64,000 nucleotides of DNA from Achromobacter anxifer (GCF_903652925.1 NZ_CAHLAR010000005.1:124001-188000), one strand, 5' to 3'; numbered from the stretch's first letter, positions 40,826-48,829 are shown. The notes: a model not told the origin generated them from the sequence alone. Program-made: numbers and translations.

Positions 40826-41644
40826 ATGTCAGATCAACGAAACCCCGCCCTGGGGCAGTGGTTCACACCGGCCTGGGCCGCGGAAGGCATCATCGACCAG
40901 GAGTTCTCCTGGCTCAAGCCCGGCCATACCGTCATCGAGCCATCGTGTGGCGATGGCGCGTTCCTGTGCGCGATACCGCAAGGTGTGCGCGCAGTCGGCG
41001 TGGAGATCGATCCCGTGCAGGCGGCCCTGGCGCGCCGCCACAGCGGCCGCGAGATCCTGGTTGGCGACTTCACCCGCGTTCCGCTGGCCCACCTGGGCCA
41101 GGTGCATGCGGTGATCGGCAATCCGCCGTTCCAGAGCGACCTGGTCGCGTCGTTCCTGACGCGCTGCCACGAGATCCTGGAAGAGGGCGGCACTGCGGGC
41201 TTCATCCTGCCGGCCTACATCATCCAGACCTCGAGCAAGGTGGAAACCTTCGCTCAGCAGTTCTCGATCCAGCAGCAGCTCTTGCCACGGAACCTGTTCC
41301 CCGGCCTGAAGCTGCCCCTGGTGTTCGCCAAGTTCATCAAGGAGGAGCACCGTCAGCTCTTCGGGTTCTTGCTCTATGAGCAGGCCCAGGAGATCCGCCG
41401 CATGGCCGCCGACACGCGCCAGGCGCTCGAGGACACTCGGGTGGCTGGCTCGGTGTGGCGCCACGTGCTCCTGGACACGCTGCGCGCCCTGGGCGGCTCC
41501 GCTCCCTTGCAGGCGATCTACGACCGCATGCAGGGTAAGCGCCCGACGGCCAATGCCAAGTGGAAGGAAAAGGTGCGCCAGACGCTTGCGCGCTACCCGG
41601 AGAGCTTCACGCGAACCGGGCAAGGAATGTACAGCCTGGCCTAA
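40826..41644 (+). CDS. N6-adenine-type DNA methyltransferase (orphan)
   Basis: 272-aa class I SAM methyltransferase. SAM motif I is VIEPSCGDGAFL, the acidic loop is VGVEIDP, and the catalytic motif IV is VIGNPPFQ, the NPPF form of N6-adenine enzymes. The C-terminal 80 residues look like a small helical DNA-binding domain (LRALGGSAPLQAIYDRMQGK). No restriction endonuclease is adjacent, so it is probably an orphan that protects or regulates plasmid DNA. RNA or protein substrates cannot be excluded. Confidence 0.85.
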   Translation: MSDQRNPALGQWFTPAWAAEGIIDQEFSWLKPGHTVIEPSCGDGAFLCAIPQGVRAVGVEIDPVQAALARRHSGREILVGDFTRVPLAHLGQVHAVIGNPPFQSDLVASFLTRCHEILEEGGTAGFILPAYIIQTSSKVETFAQQFSIQQQLLPRNLFPGLKLPLVFAKFIKEEHRQLFGFLLYEQAQEIRRMAADTRQALEDTRVAGSVWRHVLLDTLRALGGSAPLQAIYDRMQGKRPTANAKWKEKVRQTLARYPESFTRTGQGMYSLA

Positions 41645-41658
41645 GCTCCATGCCCTCA

Positions 41659-41683
41659 ATGCCCCGCCGTTGCGGGGCATTCT
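41659..41683 (+). terminator. Intrinsic terminator
   Basis: ATGCCCCGC/GCGGGGCAT stem followed by TCTT. Confidence 0.75.
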
Positions 41684-41706
41684 TCGTGTTGATCGCCGGC
41701 GCATTG

Positions 41707-41712
41707 CTATAC
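41707..41712 (+). promoter_or_regulatory. CTATAC promoter/leader
   Basis: CTATACGAAGCGAGGGCATA; GGCATATCCGC is also found in the next promoter at 42194. Confidence 0.55.
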
Positions 41713-41764
41713 GAAGCGAGGGCATATCCGCAGCTCCCTCAGCTGCACACCACCAGGACGACCC

Positions 41765-42136
41765 ATGAATACATCCATAACCCAACCCACGCCCCGACTG
41801 AAACTCTTCTCGGTGATGATCCCCTGGCATTCCGCGCAATCGGAGCTGGGCACATACGAAGACTCAGTCTGGGCTGAGACGCCGGATGAAGCCGAGTTGG
41901 CCATAGCTGGCATGATGGCCGATTCGGGAGACTCAGGGTGCGAGACCGATGCGGAGCGCGAGGCCTTTGCCAAGCAACTCGTCGACAACGGCCTCTCCGT
42001 CATCCTCGCGGTCGAAGACACCATCCAGTCGGACCTGAGGCGACTCCTGTCTGGGCCCGATGACAACTTTGGCCCCAACGAGAAGCAAGCTTTCGAGAAG
42101 ATCCTTTCGATGCTCAAGATCCCCGTGCCGAACTAA
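41765..42136 (+). CDS. Hypothetical acidic protein
   Basis: 123 aa, acidic, starting MNTSITQPTPRLKLFSVM; contains YEDSVWAETPDEAELAI. No family recognised. Cassette gene with its own promoter and terminator. Confidence 0.7.
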   Translation: MNTSITQPTPRLKLFSVMIPWHSAQSELGTYEDSVWAETPDEAELAIAGMMADSGDSGCETDAEREAFAKQLVDNGLSVILAVEDTIQSDLRRLLSGPDDNFGPNEKQAFEKILSMLKIPVPN

Positions 42137-42147
42137 GGCATCCTCCC

Positions 42148-42170
42148 GGCCCCGCTATGCGGGGTCTTTC
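42148..42170 (+). terminator. Intrinsic terminator
   Basis: GGCCCCGC/GCGGGGTC stem followed by TTTC. Confidence 0.75.
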
Positions 42171-42193
42171 TTCGCGTCTACTCCGGCGACTTC

Positions 42194-42199
42194 CTATAC
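42194..42199 (+). promoter_or_regulatory. CTATAC promoter/leader
   Basis: CTATACGTCTTCAGGCATAT; ribosome site GAAGGAAACACAC before ATG 42245. Confidence 0.55.
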
Positions 42200-42244
42200 G
42201 TCTTCAGGCATATCCGCGCGCCCGCGCACCTGAAGGAAACACAC

Positions 42245-42757
42245 ATGAAAGCCATCGTCGAATGGGGTCGCCCCAAGTTCGCTACCAACCGCCAGGTCAC
42301 TGGCATATCCGCCAAGCACGTTGAGCCCAATGCATCGCAAGCCGCTCACCTGGCATCGCAGCTGTACTTCCAGCAGGTGGAGCGATCCATCAACAAGGAG
42401 CAGCTGCTGCCGACGAAGGAAAAGCCACGCCAGATAGTCTGGAGCCCGGACAACAGCTTCTGGGTCGCCGTTAGCTTGCTGGATGGCATCGCCCGCGGCG
42501 ACTACGCCGGCGTTGCGTATGCCGAGGCTCTGATGCGCCAACGTGCCCAACCCCCGCTGCGCAGTCTTGCCGAGCTGTACAAGCTCTGGGATGAGCTGGC
42601 GGACGTGCCCGTGACGCCGAGCGAACAGCTGGACGCACCGTTCCTGCTCTTCGGGCCTGGTGTTCCACTGACTGAAGTGTGGCACTGGTTCGAGCGCCAG
42701 AATGCGCGATTCATCGTGGGCGACGTGATGCAAGGCATCCGCGCGCGAGACGAATGA
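42245..42757 (+). CDS. Hypothetical protein
   Basis: 170 aa with an N-terminal basic region and a C-terminal part starting VPVTPSEQLDAPFLLFGPGV and then TEVWHWFERQNARFIVGD. No family recognised. Overlaps the next gene by 4 bp, so the two are likely to act together. Confidence 0.75.
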   Translation: MKAIVEWGRPKFATNRQVTGISAKHVEPNASQAAHLASQLYFQQVERSINKEQLLPTKEKPRQIVWSPDNSFWVAVSLLDGIARGDYAGVAYAEALMRQRAQPPLRSLAELYKLWDELADVPVTPSEQLDAPFLLFGPGVPLTEVWHWFERQNARFIVGDVMQGIRARDE

Positions 42758-43239
42758 CGCCGGCGCATGAAATTGTGACCCGGGCAGTCCAGCTAACCCT
42801 GGATCGCTGGCGTGGTCATAAGTCATTCGCATGGTCTGGGGAATGCGGCATCTTTGCAGATTACGCATTCCACCAATGCAGAGACCTTGGAGTGGAACCG
42901 GAAATCCACGACTTCGATGACACCCTTGACACCCAGTGTGCCTTCATCGCCCCCGAAGGGGTCACGATGGCGCAGTTGGTTGAATGGGGTGTGTCGATCA
43001 ACCACGTCTGGCTGACCTATCAAGATCGTTTCTATGACGCATCTTGTCCTTCGGGGGCCGATAGCCTGTTGGAGCTGCCAAGCATCCAGCTCGGACTGTA
43101 CTACTCCCTTGGACAGCAAAAGCCTGAGGTACTTCATCAGCTTGTGTCGTCTCACCCCTGGTGGGCTGCACGTGCTAACCAGGCCGAAGCTTTCGACCGC
43201 ATCTACGCTGAGCGTGACGCGCTCTATGAAGAGAACTGA
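42754..43239 (+). CDS. Small protein with Cys-His-Asp pattern (transglutaminase-like?)
   Basis: 161 aa. WSGECGIFADYAFHQCRDLG followed by NHVWLTYQDRFYDAS gives Cys, His and Asp in the order of transglutaminase/NlpC-like papain folds. Begins inside the previous stop codon (ATGA). Catalysis is inference; no close family recognised. Confidence 0.75.
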   Translation: MTPAHEIVTRAVQLTLDRWRGHKSFAWSGECGIFADYAFHQCRDLGVEPEIHDFDDTLDTQCAFIAPEGVTMAQLVEWGVSINHVWLTYQDRFYDASCPSGADSLLELPSIQLGLYYSLGQQKPEVLHQLVSSHPWWAARANQAEAFDRIYAERDALYEEN

Positions 43240-43251
43240 CGTCTGTCTCCT

Positions 43252-43290
43252 GAGCCCCGCCATCTTTGGATGTGCGGGGCTCACTTTTTG
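43252..43290 (+). terminator. Intrinsic terminator
   Basis: GAGCCCCGC ... GCGGGGCTC stem, T-tract CACTTTTTG. Confidence 0.85.
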
Positions 43291-43292
43291 CC

Positions 43293-43298
43293 CTATAC
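43293..43298 (+). promoter_or_regulatory. CTATAC promoter/leader
   Basis: CTATACAGGAGCAGGAATAC; the leader has a CGAGC/GCTCG hairpin right before GAAAGGACACAC and ATG 43344. Confidence 0.6.
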
Positions 43299-43343
43299 AG
43301 GAGCAGGAATACAACGAGCCTTGCTCGAGAAAGGACACACTTC

Positions 43344-43751
43344 ATGCGAACCATCATCACTCGTCAATGGCTGTTGCGTAACACTCCCGGCGCGATCCCG
43401 CTGACTGCCGATAACCTGGCCGTCGCCAAGGCCGTACTCACGGCGGGCTGGAAGGATCGTGCCAGGGAGCGTGAGCTGCCGGAGCCCGAAGACCTTTCGG
43501 GTGCGTGCAAGTTTGCGAGTTTGCTGGTGAAGCTTGCCTTCGGCGGCCGAGTCCAAGGGTGCCACGCGCACCAGTACAACGTTGTCGATCAGAAAATCAT
43601 CGATCTCACCGAACAGCACGAATTTGATGGTCTCGGCCATGATGAAGTCTTCTTCGGAAACCCTGAACACCTGGAAAGTCTCACTTCATGCCTGCCTCGC
43701 GTACATGACTGGCTCCAGGAGCTCACTAGCACCGTCACTACAGCTGCGTAA
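43344..43751 (+). CDS. Small protein with Cys-His-Asp pattern (transglutaminase-like?)
   Basis: 135 aa. SGACKFASLLVKLAFGG followed by HAHQYNVVDQKIIDLT repeats the Cys, His, Asp order of the genes at 23096 and 42754. Ribosome site GAAAGGACACAC is canonical for the element. Function unknown; proximity to the 42754 gene suggests a shared pathway. Confidence 0.75.
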   Translation: MRTIITRQWLLRNTPGAIPLTADNLAVAKAVLTAGWKDRARERELPEPEDLSGACKFASLLVKLAFGGRVQGCHAHQYNVVDQKIIDLTEQHEFDGLGHDEVFFGNPEHLESLTSCLPRVHDWLQELTSTVTTAA

Positions 43752-43843
43752 CAGCGGTTGTCACTCCAGCCCTGCCATCCACTGATTTCGGATGTGCGGG
43801 GCTTCTTTGGGCCAGGTCCGGAGTTCATTTCTGTCGAAATGCG

Positions 43844-43849
43844 CTATAC
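43844..43849 (+). promoter_or_regulatory. CTATAC promoter/leader
   Basis: CTATACGTCGGCATAGCAAC, 30 bases before the ATG of TraD paralogue 2. No clear ribosome site. Confidence 0.5.
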
Positions 43850-43878
43850 GTCGGCATAGCAACTATCACAACTGTTTC

Positions 43879-45117
43879 ATGATCATTTCTACGTCAGCAG
43901 GGCAGCCTACGACCTTGAACCACCACGCCCCCCTGATGCTGGGCAAGAGTGTCCAGTTCTTGCGAAAGGCTCCTCTTCGGCTGACTGACGAAGACCAACT
44001 GGGGCACATCCTGATCGCAGGAAACCAGGCATCTGGCGCCGAACATCTCACCGCATCCCTTCTACAACAGCAGACTGCTCGCGGTGGTGGCTGGGTGGTC
44101 ATGACGGATGTGCGAAACTCCCTGCTGGTGGAGGGCCTTGAGTCGGCCGCCAGGTCTGCGGGCCGCTCCAAGGAATTCCAGGCTCTGGACTTCTCTCATC
44201 CGGACGGTAGCACCTATTCGCCGGTACACAAGGGCCGACCTGCGGACATGGCAGAACACCTGCTGCAACTGCTGCCTGACGCGCCGGACTCCCCTGGGGC
44301 CGACTTTTACAGGAACACCGCTCGCCACGCACTCACAGCGATCCTGGGCGCATTGCAAGACACAGGTCAACCTGTGACAGCCCTGAGCCTCTCAAAGCTC
44401 CTGGCGGCCCCACAGCAGCTCCAAGCCCTGGCAGTAAGTATCCATGAGCTGAATCCGGAGCATGACTTGCTCAACCTGGTCGGTTCCTTCCAGTCTCGAC
44501 GCAATGAAGTAATTCGAGTCGATCGCGACAAGGTGGCCCAGTTGTTGGGCGGAATCTCGGGCCGAATTGCGCAGCTGGCGCAGGGCAAACTGGGAATGGT
44601 CCTGAATGCAACGCAGCCCACCATTGATCTGGATGACGTCGTGACCAACAGGCGCATGCTGCTGGTCAAGTTCATGCCTTCGTGTGCCCATTCGCTGGCT
44701 CAGGCATTGCGACGCATGCTGGCGTCCCACCTCGAGAGCGCCATGCTGACGGCCCTCGACACGAACTCAGTTCGCGCGAACGAGATGCCGTTCATCATCG
44801 CCTCAGACCAACCAGGCGCAGCTTCAGCGCTACTGGGCAACAAGCCCCGCATGCTGGCCCGAGGTCTGAGGATATCGTTCCTTCTTCGAGCCTACTCACT
44901 GGATGAAGTCCACGATTGTCCTGCTGACGCTAGCCGCAATCTCATGGAGAACACGTCATCCAAATTGTTCTTCGGCTCGGACTCGATCGGCACCCGCGGT
45001 ATGCCCGACGAAGACTATTCCCTCCTCGCTAAGCAGGTCGCTCGGCATAAACAAGGCGAATTTCATCTGGTTCGCGATTCCGCTACCGTTCACGGAAGGT
45101 TGTCAGCGCCAAAGTGA
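43879..45117 (+). CDS. TraD paralogue 2 with degenerate Walker A and B (pseudo-ATPase)
   Basis: 412 aa, same length class and landmarks as the paralogue at 20832: GHILIAG, QQQTARGGGWVVMTD, PGADFYRNTARHALTAILGA, LLGGISGRIAQLAQGKLG, SKLFFGSDS. Walker A is GNQASGAE (48-55), with alanine for the lysine and glutamate for the Thr/Ser. The Walker B region is FIIASDQPGAA, without the catalytic glutamate. Located 24 kb from tra among cargo genes with its own promoter and terminator. Open frame and conserved core argue for function without ATP hydrolysis. Confidence 0.85.
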   Translation: MIISTSAGQPTTLNHHAPLMLGKSVQFLRKAPLRLTDEDQLGHILIAGNQASGAEHLTASLLQQQTARGGGWVVMTDVRNSLLVEGLESAARSAGRSKEFQALDFSHPDGSTYSPVHKGRPADMAEHLLQLLPDAPDSPGADFYRNTARHALTAILGALQDTGQPVTALSLSKLLAAPQQLQALAVSIHELNPEHDLLNLVGSFQSRRNEVIRVDRDKVAQLLGGISGRIAQLAQGKLGMVLNATQPTIDLDDVVTNRRMLLVKFMPSCAHSLAQALRRMLASHLESAMLTALDTNSVRANEMPFIIASDQPGAASALLGNKPRMLARGLRISFLLRAYSLDEVHDCPADASRNLMENTSSKLFFGSDSIGTRGMPDEDYSLLAKQVARHKQGEFHLVRDSATVHGRLSAPK

Positions 45118-45151
45118 ACTAAGCACGGCGCTATTCCTAATAGAACCCACG

Positions 45152-45175
45152 AATCCAGCCCAAGGGCTGGATTTT
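45152..45175 (+). terminator. Intrinsic terminator
   Basis: AATCCAGCCC/GGGCTGGATT stem followed by TTC. Confidence 0.8.
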
Positions 45176-45248
45176 CTTTGGCCGCACGCCGTGCACCCCC
45201 GAATGGCGGCCTTGACGGCCAGGGGCATGGTCGAAGGCGATGTTCTGC

Positions 45249-45254
45249 CTATAC
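45249..45254 (+). promoter_or_regulatory. CTATAC promoter/leader
   Basis: CTATACCCAGACAGGACAAC, then GAGAAAGGACACATTCC before ATG 45301; both AGGACA blocks are exact. Confidence 0.6.
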
Positions 45255-45300
45255 CCAGACAGGACAACACCGAGCAACTGTTCGAGAAAGGACACATTCC

Positions 45301-46374
45301 ATGACCACTGATATGCTGCCGGCGCAAGCTAGCCTGTTTCCGTTTGAGGCTCCCGTTTGCCGGGCACCACTACCTCTGCTTGCCGAGGGGGAGGTGGCTC
45401 TCGAACCTTGCCTCTCTGACTACGACCGATTCATAGTCTTCTTTTCAGGTGGCAAGGACTCTGTCGCTTGCTTCCTGTGGCTGCTTGATCAGGGCATTCA
45501 GATGGAAAAAATCGAGTTGCACCATCACCTGGTGGATGGCAACGAAGGTTCTGACCTGATGGATTGGCCGATCACGAGCGACTACTGCAAGAAGTTCGGT
45601 GAAGCCTTCGGCGTTCGCACGACGTTCTCCTGGAAGGAAGGCGGCTTCGAGCGCGAAATGCTGCGCAAGGACGCCCCCACGGCACCCGTGCACTTCTACA
45701 ACCAGGCGGGCGAGAAGCTCGTTATCGGCGGTTCAGGCCCCTTGAACACCCGGCAGAAGTTCCCGCAGGTGTCCGCGGACCTCTCGGTTCGCTGGTGCAG
45801 CAGCTACCTGAAGATCGGTGTGGGCGAGTCCTACATCGTGAACGACCCAGTGTTTCGCGAGGGCAAAACCCTCGTACTCACCGGTGAACGGGCCCAGGAG
45901 TCGTCTGCGCGCGCAAAGTACAAGACCTTCGAGCCTCACCGCTCGGACAACCGCAACGGTGCGCGCGTCAAGCGCTGGGTCGACGTCTACCGCGCGGTGC
46001 ACAGCTGGTCGGAGGAACAGGTGTGGGAGATCATGCGCAAGTACGGCGTGAATCCCCATCCTGCATACCATCTGGGTCTGAGCCGCACCAGCTGCATGGC
46101 CTGCATCTTCGGCAGCCCTCAGCAATGGGCCATGCTCAAGCACTACATGGCCAAGCACTTCAGGAAGATCTCGGACTATGAGCAACAGTTCGGCGTCACC
46201 ATCAAGCGTGGTGCGACGATCGAGGAGATCGCGGCAAAGGGCGTGATCCCTGAGCTCGATCGCGTTTGGCTTGAAATCGCCATGGGCACCTCGTTCACCC
46301 TGCCTATCCTCCTGGATCCGGCAACGTGGACGCTCCCCATCGGCGCCTTCGGCGAAACCTCTGGACCTACCTGA
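45301..46374 (+). CDS. PP-loop ATPase, PAPS-reductase-like
   Basis: 357 aa of the PAPS reductase/ATP-pyrophosphatase family. PP-loop FFSGGKDSVACFL (residues 44-56), LVLTGERAQESSARAKY, and a C-terminal cysteine pair TSCMACIFGS plus RWCSSYLK, which could bind a cluster or metal. Phage and plasmid members of this family are of unclear function; relatives include DndC of DNA phosphorothioation, but no dnd partners are nearby. Might use sulfate activation chemistry for nucleic-acid modification (inference). Confidence 0.85.
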   Translation: MTTDMLPAQASLFPFEAPVCRAPLPLLAEGEVALEPCLSDYDRFIVFFSGGKDSVACFLWLLDQGIQMEKIELHHHLVDGNEGSDLMDWPITSDYCKKFGEAFGVRTTFSWKEGGFEREMLRKDAPTAPVHFYNQAGEKLVIGGSGPLNTRQKFPQVSADLSVRWCSSYLKIGVGESYIVNDPVFREGKTLVLTGERAQESSARAKYKTFEPHRSDNRNGARVKRWVDVYRAVHSWSEEQVWEIMRKYGVNPHPAYHLGLSRTSCMACIFGSPQQWAMLKHYMAKHFRKISDYEQQFGVTIKRGATIEEIAAKGVIPELDRVWLEIAMGTSFTLPILLDPATWTLPIGAFGETSGPT

Positions 46375-46396
46375 TCGAGGATAATCCCTCTCTCAC

Positions 46397-46424
46397 AGCC
46401 CCGGGCGTCACAGCTCGGGGTTCT
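46397..46424 (+). terminator. Stem-loop terminator
   Basis: CAGCCCCGGG ... CTCGGGGTT stem followed by CTTTG. Confidence 0.65.
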
Positions 46425-46465
46425 TTGCGTCGCGCGGTGCTCAGCCGAAGAAGCGCAAATGAAAA

Positions 46466-46489
46466 CGAGCCCCAGTGATTGGGGCTCGC
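46466..46489 (-). terminator. Stem-loop terminator for minus-strand operon
   Basis: CGAGCCCC/GGGGCTCG stem; on the minus strand it is followed by TTTTC, ending the four-gene minus operon. Confidence 0.7.
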
Positions 46490-46534
46490 AGGGAGGCAAT
46501 GTCCGGCAATTGTCGGCCATCAGATGCGTTGCCG

Positions 46535-46948
46535 TCAGGCGCTGAGCATCACCAGCAGATTTTGAATGTCCTTCCAACGGCCGCGCGTATCCAGGTTGCC
46601 CTCGACACGCACGCTATTGACCAACACGTCATATCGGAATTCCTCGAGTTCGTCGCTGTACCGTTCCACGAGGGTCACTTGGCCCAGGGTCACCGGCAGC
46701 GGCTGGAAAACCAACTGGAAGTTCAGGCGATCCCAGACCGACAAGACATCCATCACCTCGATGACACGTTCTCCGGTCCGATGCTCAATGCGAAGACGAT
46801 CGTAGCCCACGCCGATCAGCACCGCGGCCGCCAGCAGCATCCAGTCGTCACTTTCGATATCGATCAGGATCTGTTCGCCACGCTTCAGGGTTGCGCGAGC
46901 GAATTTCTCGTCCGGGGTAGGTGTTATGGCCAGATGCAGATCGCTCAT
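46535..46948 (-). CDS. Hypothetical protein
   Basis: 137 aa, beta-rich, starting MSDLHLAITPTPDEKFAR, with acidic DDWMLLAAAVLIGVG and LSVWDRLNFQLVFQPLP. Ribosome site AAGGACCAAATC. Last gene of a four-gene minus-strand cluster. No family recognised. Confidence 0.7.
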   Translation of the reverse strand: MSDLHLAITPTPDEKFARATLKRGEQILIDIESDDWMLLAAAVLIGVGYDRLRIEHRTGERVIEVMDVLSVWDRLNFQLVFQPLPVTLGQVTLVERYSDELEEFRYDVLVNSVRVEGNLDTRGRWKDIQNLLVMLSA

Positions 46949-46983
46949 GATTTGGTCCTTTATGTGGTCCAGGTAGGGTTGAT

Positions 46984-47238
46984 TCAGAATCGGCCCGCGA
47001 TGTCACGCAGCCACTTTTCCTGGGGTTCGGTCAGCAGGCGATAGGTGTTGATGCGGTGTTGGCAGCTCCGGATGAAGCTGCGCTCACGCTCCGGCAGGGT
47101 CTCAATATGCTCCATGCACTTGTTGACCAAGGCCCGGATCTCCTTGTCCTTCTCTTCCTGCTTGCGGTCCTCGGCCTCGCGCTCGGCACGGGCTTCAGCC
47201 ATGTACTCAGGATCCATCAGTTTTTTGAAGTCAATCAT
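46984..47238 (-). CDS. Small charged protein
   Basis: 84 aa, highly charged N-terminal helix (EARAEREAEDRKQEEKDK) and a C-terminal part (LTEPQEKWLRDIAGRF) that resembles a helical motif common in small phage/plasmid proteins. Ribosome site GAAAGGATGAACCG. Function unknown. Confidence 0.7.
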   Translation of the reverse strand: MIDFKKLMDPEYMAEARAEREAEDRKQEEKDKEIRALVNKCMEHIETLPERERSFIRSCQHRINTYRLLTEPQEKWLRDIAGRF

Positions 47239-47250
47239 CGGTTCATCCTT

Positions 47251-47643
47251 TCAAGATTCTTTCTTTTCCCAATAAGTCACGCAGTAGTCGCCTTCGAAAC
47301 GCATGCAGTGCTCGCACGTACATGTGAAATCGGTCTCCCAGCACCAGACGCGGCCGTCAGGCGTCACAAACTCGTGGTGACCAGCATGTCCTTCCGGCAG
47401 GCGGCATCCCTTTGAATCCTTGGAATCCCAAGGCAAACCGTCCGTGAACAACAAGCTACAGACGTCTTCGGTGGGCGGGTAGGGCGTACCCAGCTCCTTC
47501 GCCAGGCGATAAAGGCAGTCGCTGGCATGACCATTGATGCGACCGTTGATCGCCGGGGCCGACAGCTTGCAATGCACGCACCTGTAGTAGGGATTGCCCC
47601 CACCGATCGGTTCGTTTTCGTAGTCGGAGTGGTACTCGCTCAT
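47251..47643 (-). CDS. Cysteine-rich putative zinc-binding protein
   Basis: 130 aa with possible zinc ligands: YRCVHCKLSA, HASDCLYR near the start and FTCTCEHCMRFEGDYC near the end; also EGHAGHHEF. The start overlaps the preceding gene by 4 bp (ATGA). No named family; similar layouts occur in plasmid hypothetical proteins. Confidence 0.75.
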   Translation of the reverse strand: MSEYHSDYENEPIGGGNPYYRCVHCKLSAPAINGRINGHASDCLYRLAKELGTPYPPTEDVCSLLFTDGLPWDSKDSKGCRLPEGHAGHHEFVTPDGRVWCWETDFTCTCEHCMRFEGDYCVTYWEKKES

Positions 47644-48047
47644 GCGGGCTCCGCCTCCGGCAAATCGCGCTGTTGCACCGTGCGGCCGGCAAGCAGCGCG
47701 CCGATGCATTTCTGCTCGAACGCATCCGCCTTGGCTTCCAGACCGCGAACGTACGAGTACGGCTCGACACCATCACCAGCGTTGTCGCCTCGGATGCCGT
47801 CGAAGTACAGGTAGCCTTCGTTGTCGTGGCTGACGAGTTGGGTCACCCGGACAAGTTCCGTTTCCGAGACGAAGTAACCACCCAGGATGGCTTCCGCCAG
47901 CGAACGGCCCCAGTTCAGATCCAGCGCAGATAGGACATCTGGCTGAGCAAGACTGTGGATGCGGGCTATTTGGCGCGGGTGGAGCCCGGCGCCCCTTAGG
48001 GTTCCAATGCGCGCTTGCGCGCGATGGCTGAGTTCAAATCGATCCAT
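47640..48047 (-). CDS. Hypothetical protein
   Basis: 135 aa, helical, starting MDRFELSHRAQARIGTLR and containing RQIARIHSLAQPDVLSAL, which looks like a short helix-turn-helix-type segment. First gene of the minus-strand operon; GAAAGAGGAACAC precedes ATG 48047, and its CTATAC promoter is at 48079-48084. No family recognised. Confidence 0.7.
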   Translation of the reverse strand: MDRFELSHRAQARIGTLRGAGLHPRQIARIHSLAQPDVLSALDLNWGRSLAEAILGGYFVSETELVRVTQLVSHDNEGYLYFDGIRGDNAGDGVEPYSYVRGLEAKADAFEQKCIGALLAGRTVQQRDLPEAEPA

Positions 48048-48078
48048 GTGTTCCTCTTTCAATGAGTTGGCCTACTTC

Positions 48079-48098
48079 GTATAGCCGCTGCCCTATAC
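48079..48098. promoter_or_regulatory. Face-to-face divergent CTATAC promoters
   Basis: Minus-strand CTATAC (48084-48079) and plus-strand CTATAC (48093-48098) are only 8 bp apart. Two polymerases could not bind at once, so the two transcription units should compete or be co-regulated. Confidence 0.55.
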
Positions 48099-48131
48099 GA
48101 GGACTGGAACAACAACCCTTTTGGAGGACAA

Positions 48132-48803
48132 ATGCCTGGAACCATTCACATCTTCGGCGGCGGTACCGTGCAGCACGTTCGCAACCATTTCGCGCTGTGC
48201 GCGCCAGCCTACGGCACGTTCGCTACCGAGCTGCATAAGCGGCTACAAGGCAAGGGGATCCTCGCCTCGCTGCGTCGCCGCTTCGGCCTGGTCAGCAGCA
48301 GCGTCAAGCTGCATCTGACGAAAATGGCGGATCGCCACTCGAAGATGGAGACGAACGAGGACGTCGCCGAGCGGGTCAAGGCCGTGTTGGCGGATCCGGA
48401 AACCCGGGCGATCGTCTTCAACGTGGCCCTGTGCGATTACTCCGGCCAGATTGGCGACGTGCCTTCGGGCAAGTATGCCACCCGGCTGTCCTCGCGCGAT
48501 GGTCAACAGGTGCTCACCCTCACCCCCGCCGACAAGGTGCTGAAGACCATCAGGAGCCTGCGGCCGGACGTCCTCATCGTTGGCTTCAAGACCACCGCTG
48601 GCGACAGTGAAGAGGAACAGGCTGCTAAGGCCTGGCGCCAAATCGAGGAAACCGGCGTGGACCTGGTATGGGTCAACGACACGGTGACGCGGACCAACAT
48701 GCTGATCTGCTCTGACGGCAACGTCGGAACACCCGACAACGGCACTTCGCGGTCGGACACGATGGACTGGCTGGTGGATACGCTGAATCACCGCGTCAGC
48801 TGA
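48132..48803 (+). CDS. CoaB-like (phosphopantothenoylcysteine synthetase fold) protein
   Basis: 223 aa resembling the C-terminal CoaB half of Dfp/CoaBC: FNVALCDYSG, TPADKVLKTIRSLRPDVLIV, GFKTTAG and LVWVNDT follow the CTP-dependent synthetase pattern. The CoaC flavin half is absent. Ribosome site TTTGGAGGACAA. It may alter CoA or nucleotide chemistry, or have a different ligase role, since phage/plasmid CoaB-like proteins are not well studied. The start HIFGGGTVQHVRNH matches family members that begin with a nucleotide-binding strand. Confidence 0.8.
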   Translation: MPGTIHIFGGGTVQHVRNHFALCAPAYGTFATELHKRLQGKGILASLRRRFGLVSSSVKLHLTKMADRHSKMETNEDVAERVKAVLADPETRAIVFNVALCDYSGQIGDVPSGKYATRLSSRDGQQVLTLTPADKVLKTIRSLRPDVLIVGFKTTAGDSEEEQAAKAWRQIEETGVDLVWVNDTVTRTNMLICSDGNVGTPDNGTSRSDTMDWLVDTLNHRVS

Positions 48804-48829
48804 TCAACCTGGTCGAACCCACCCTCTAA

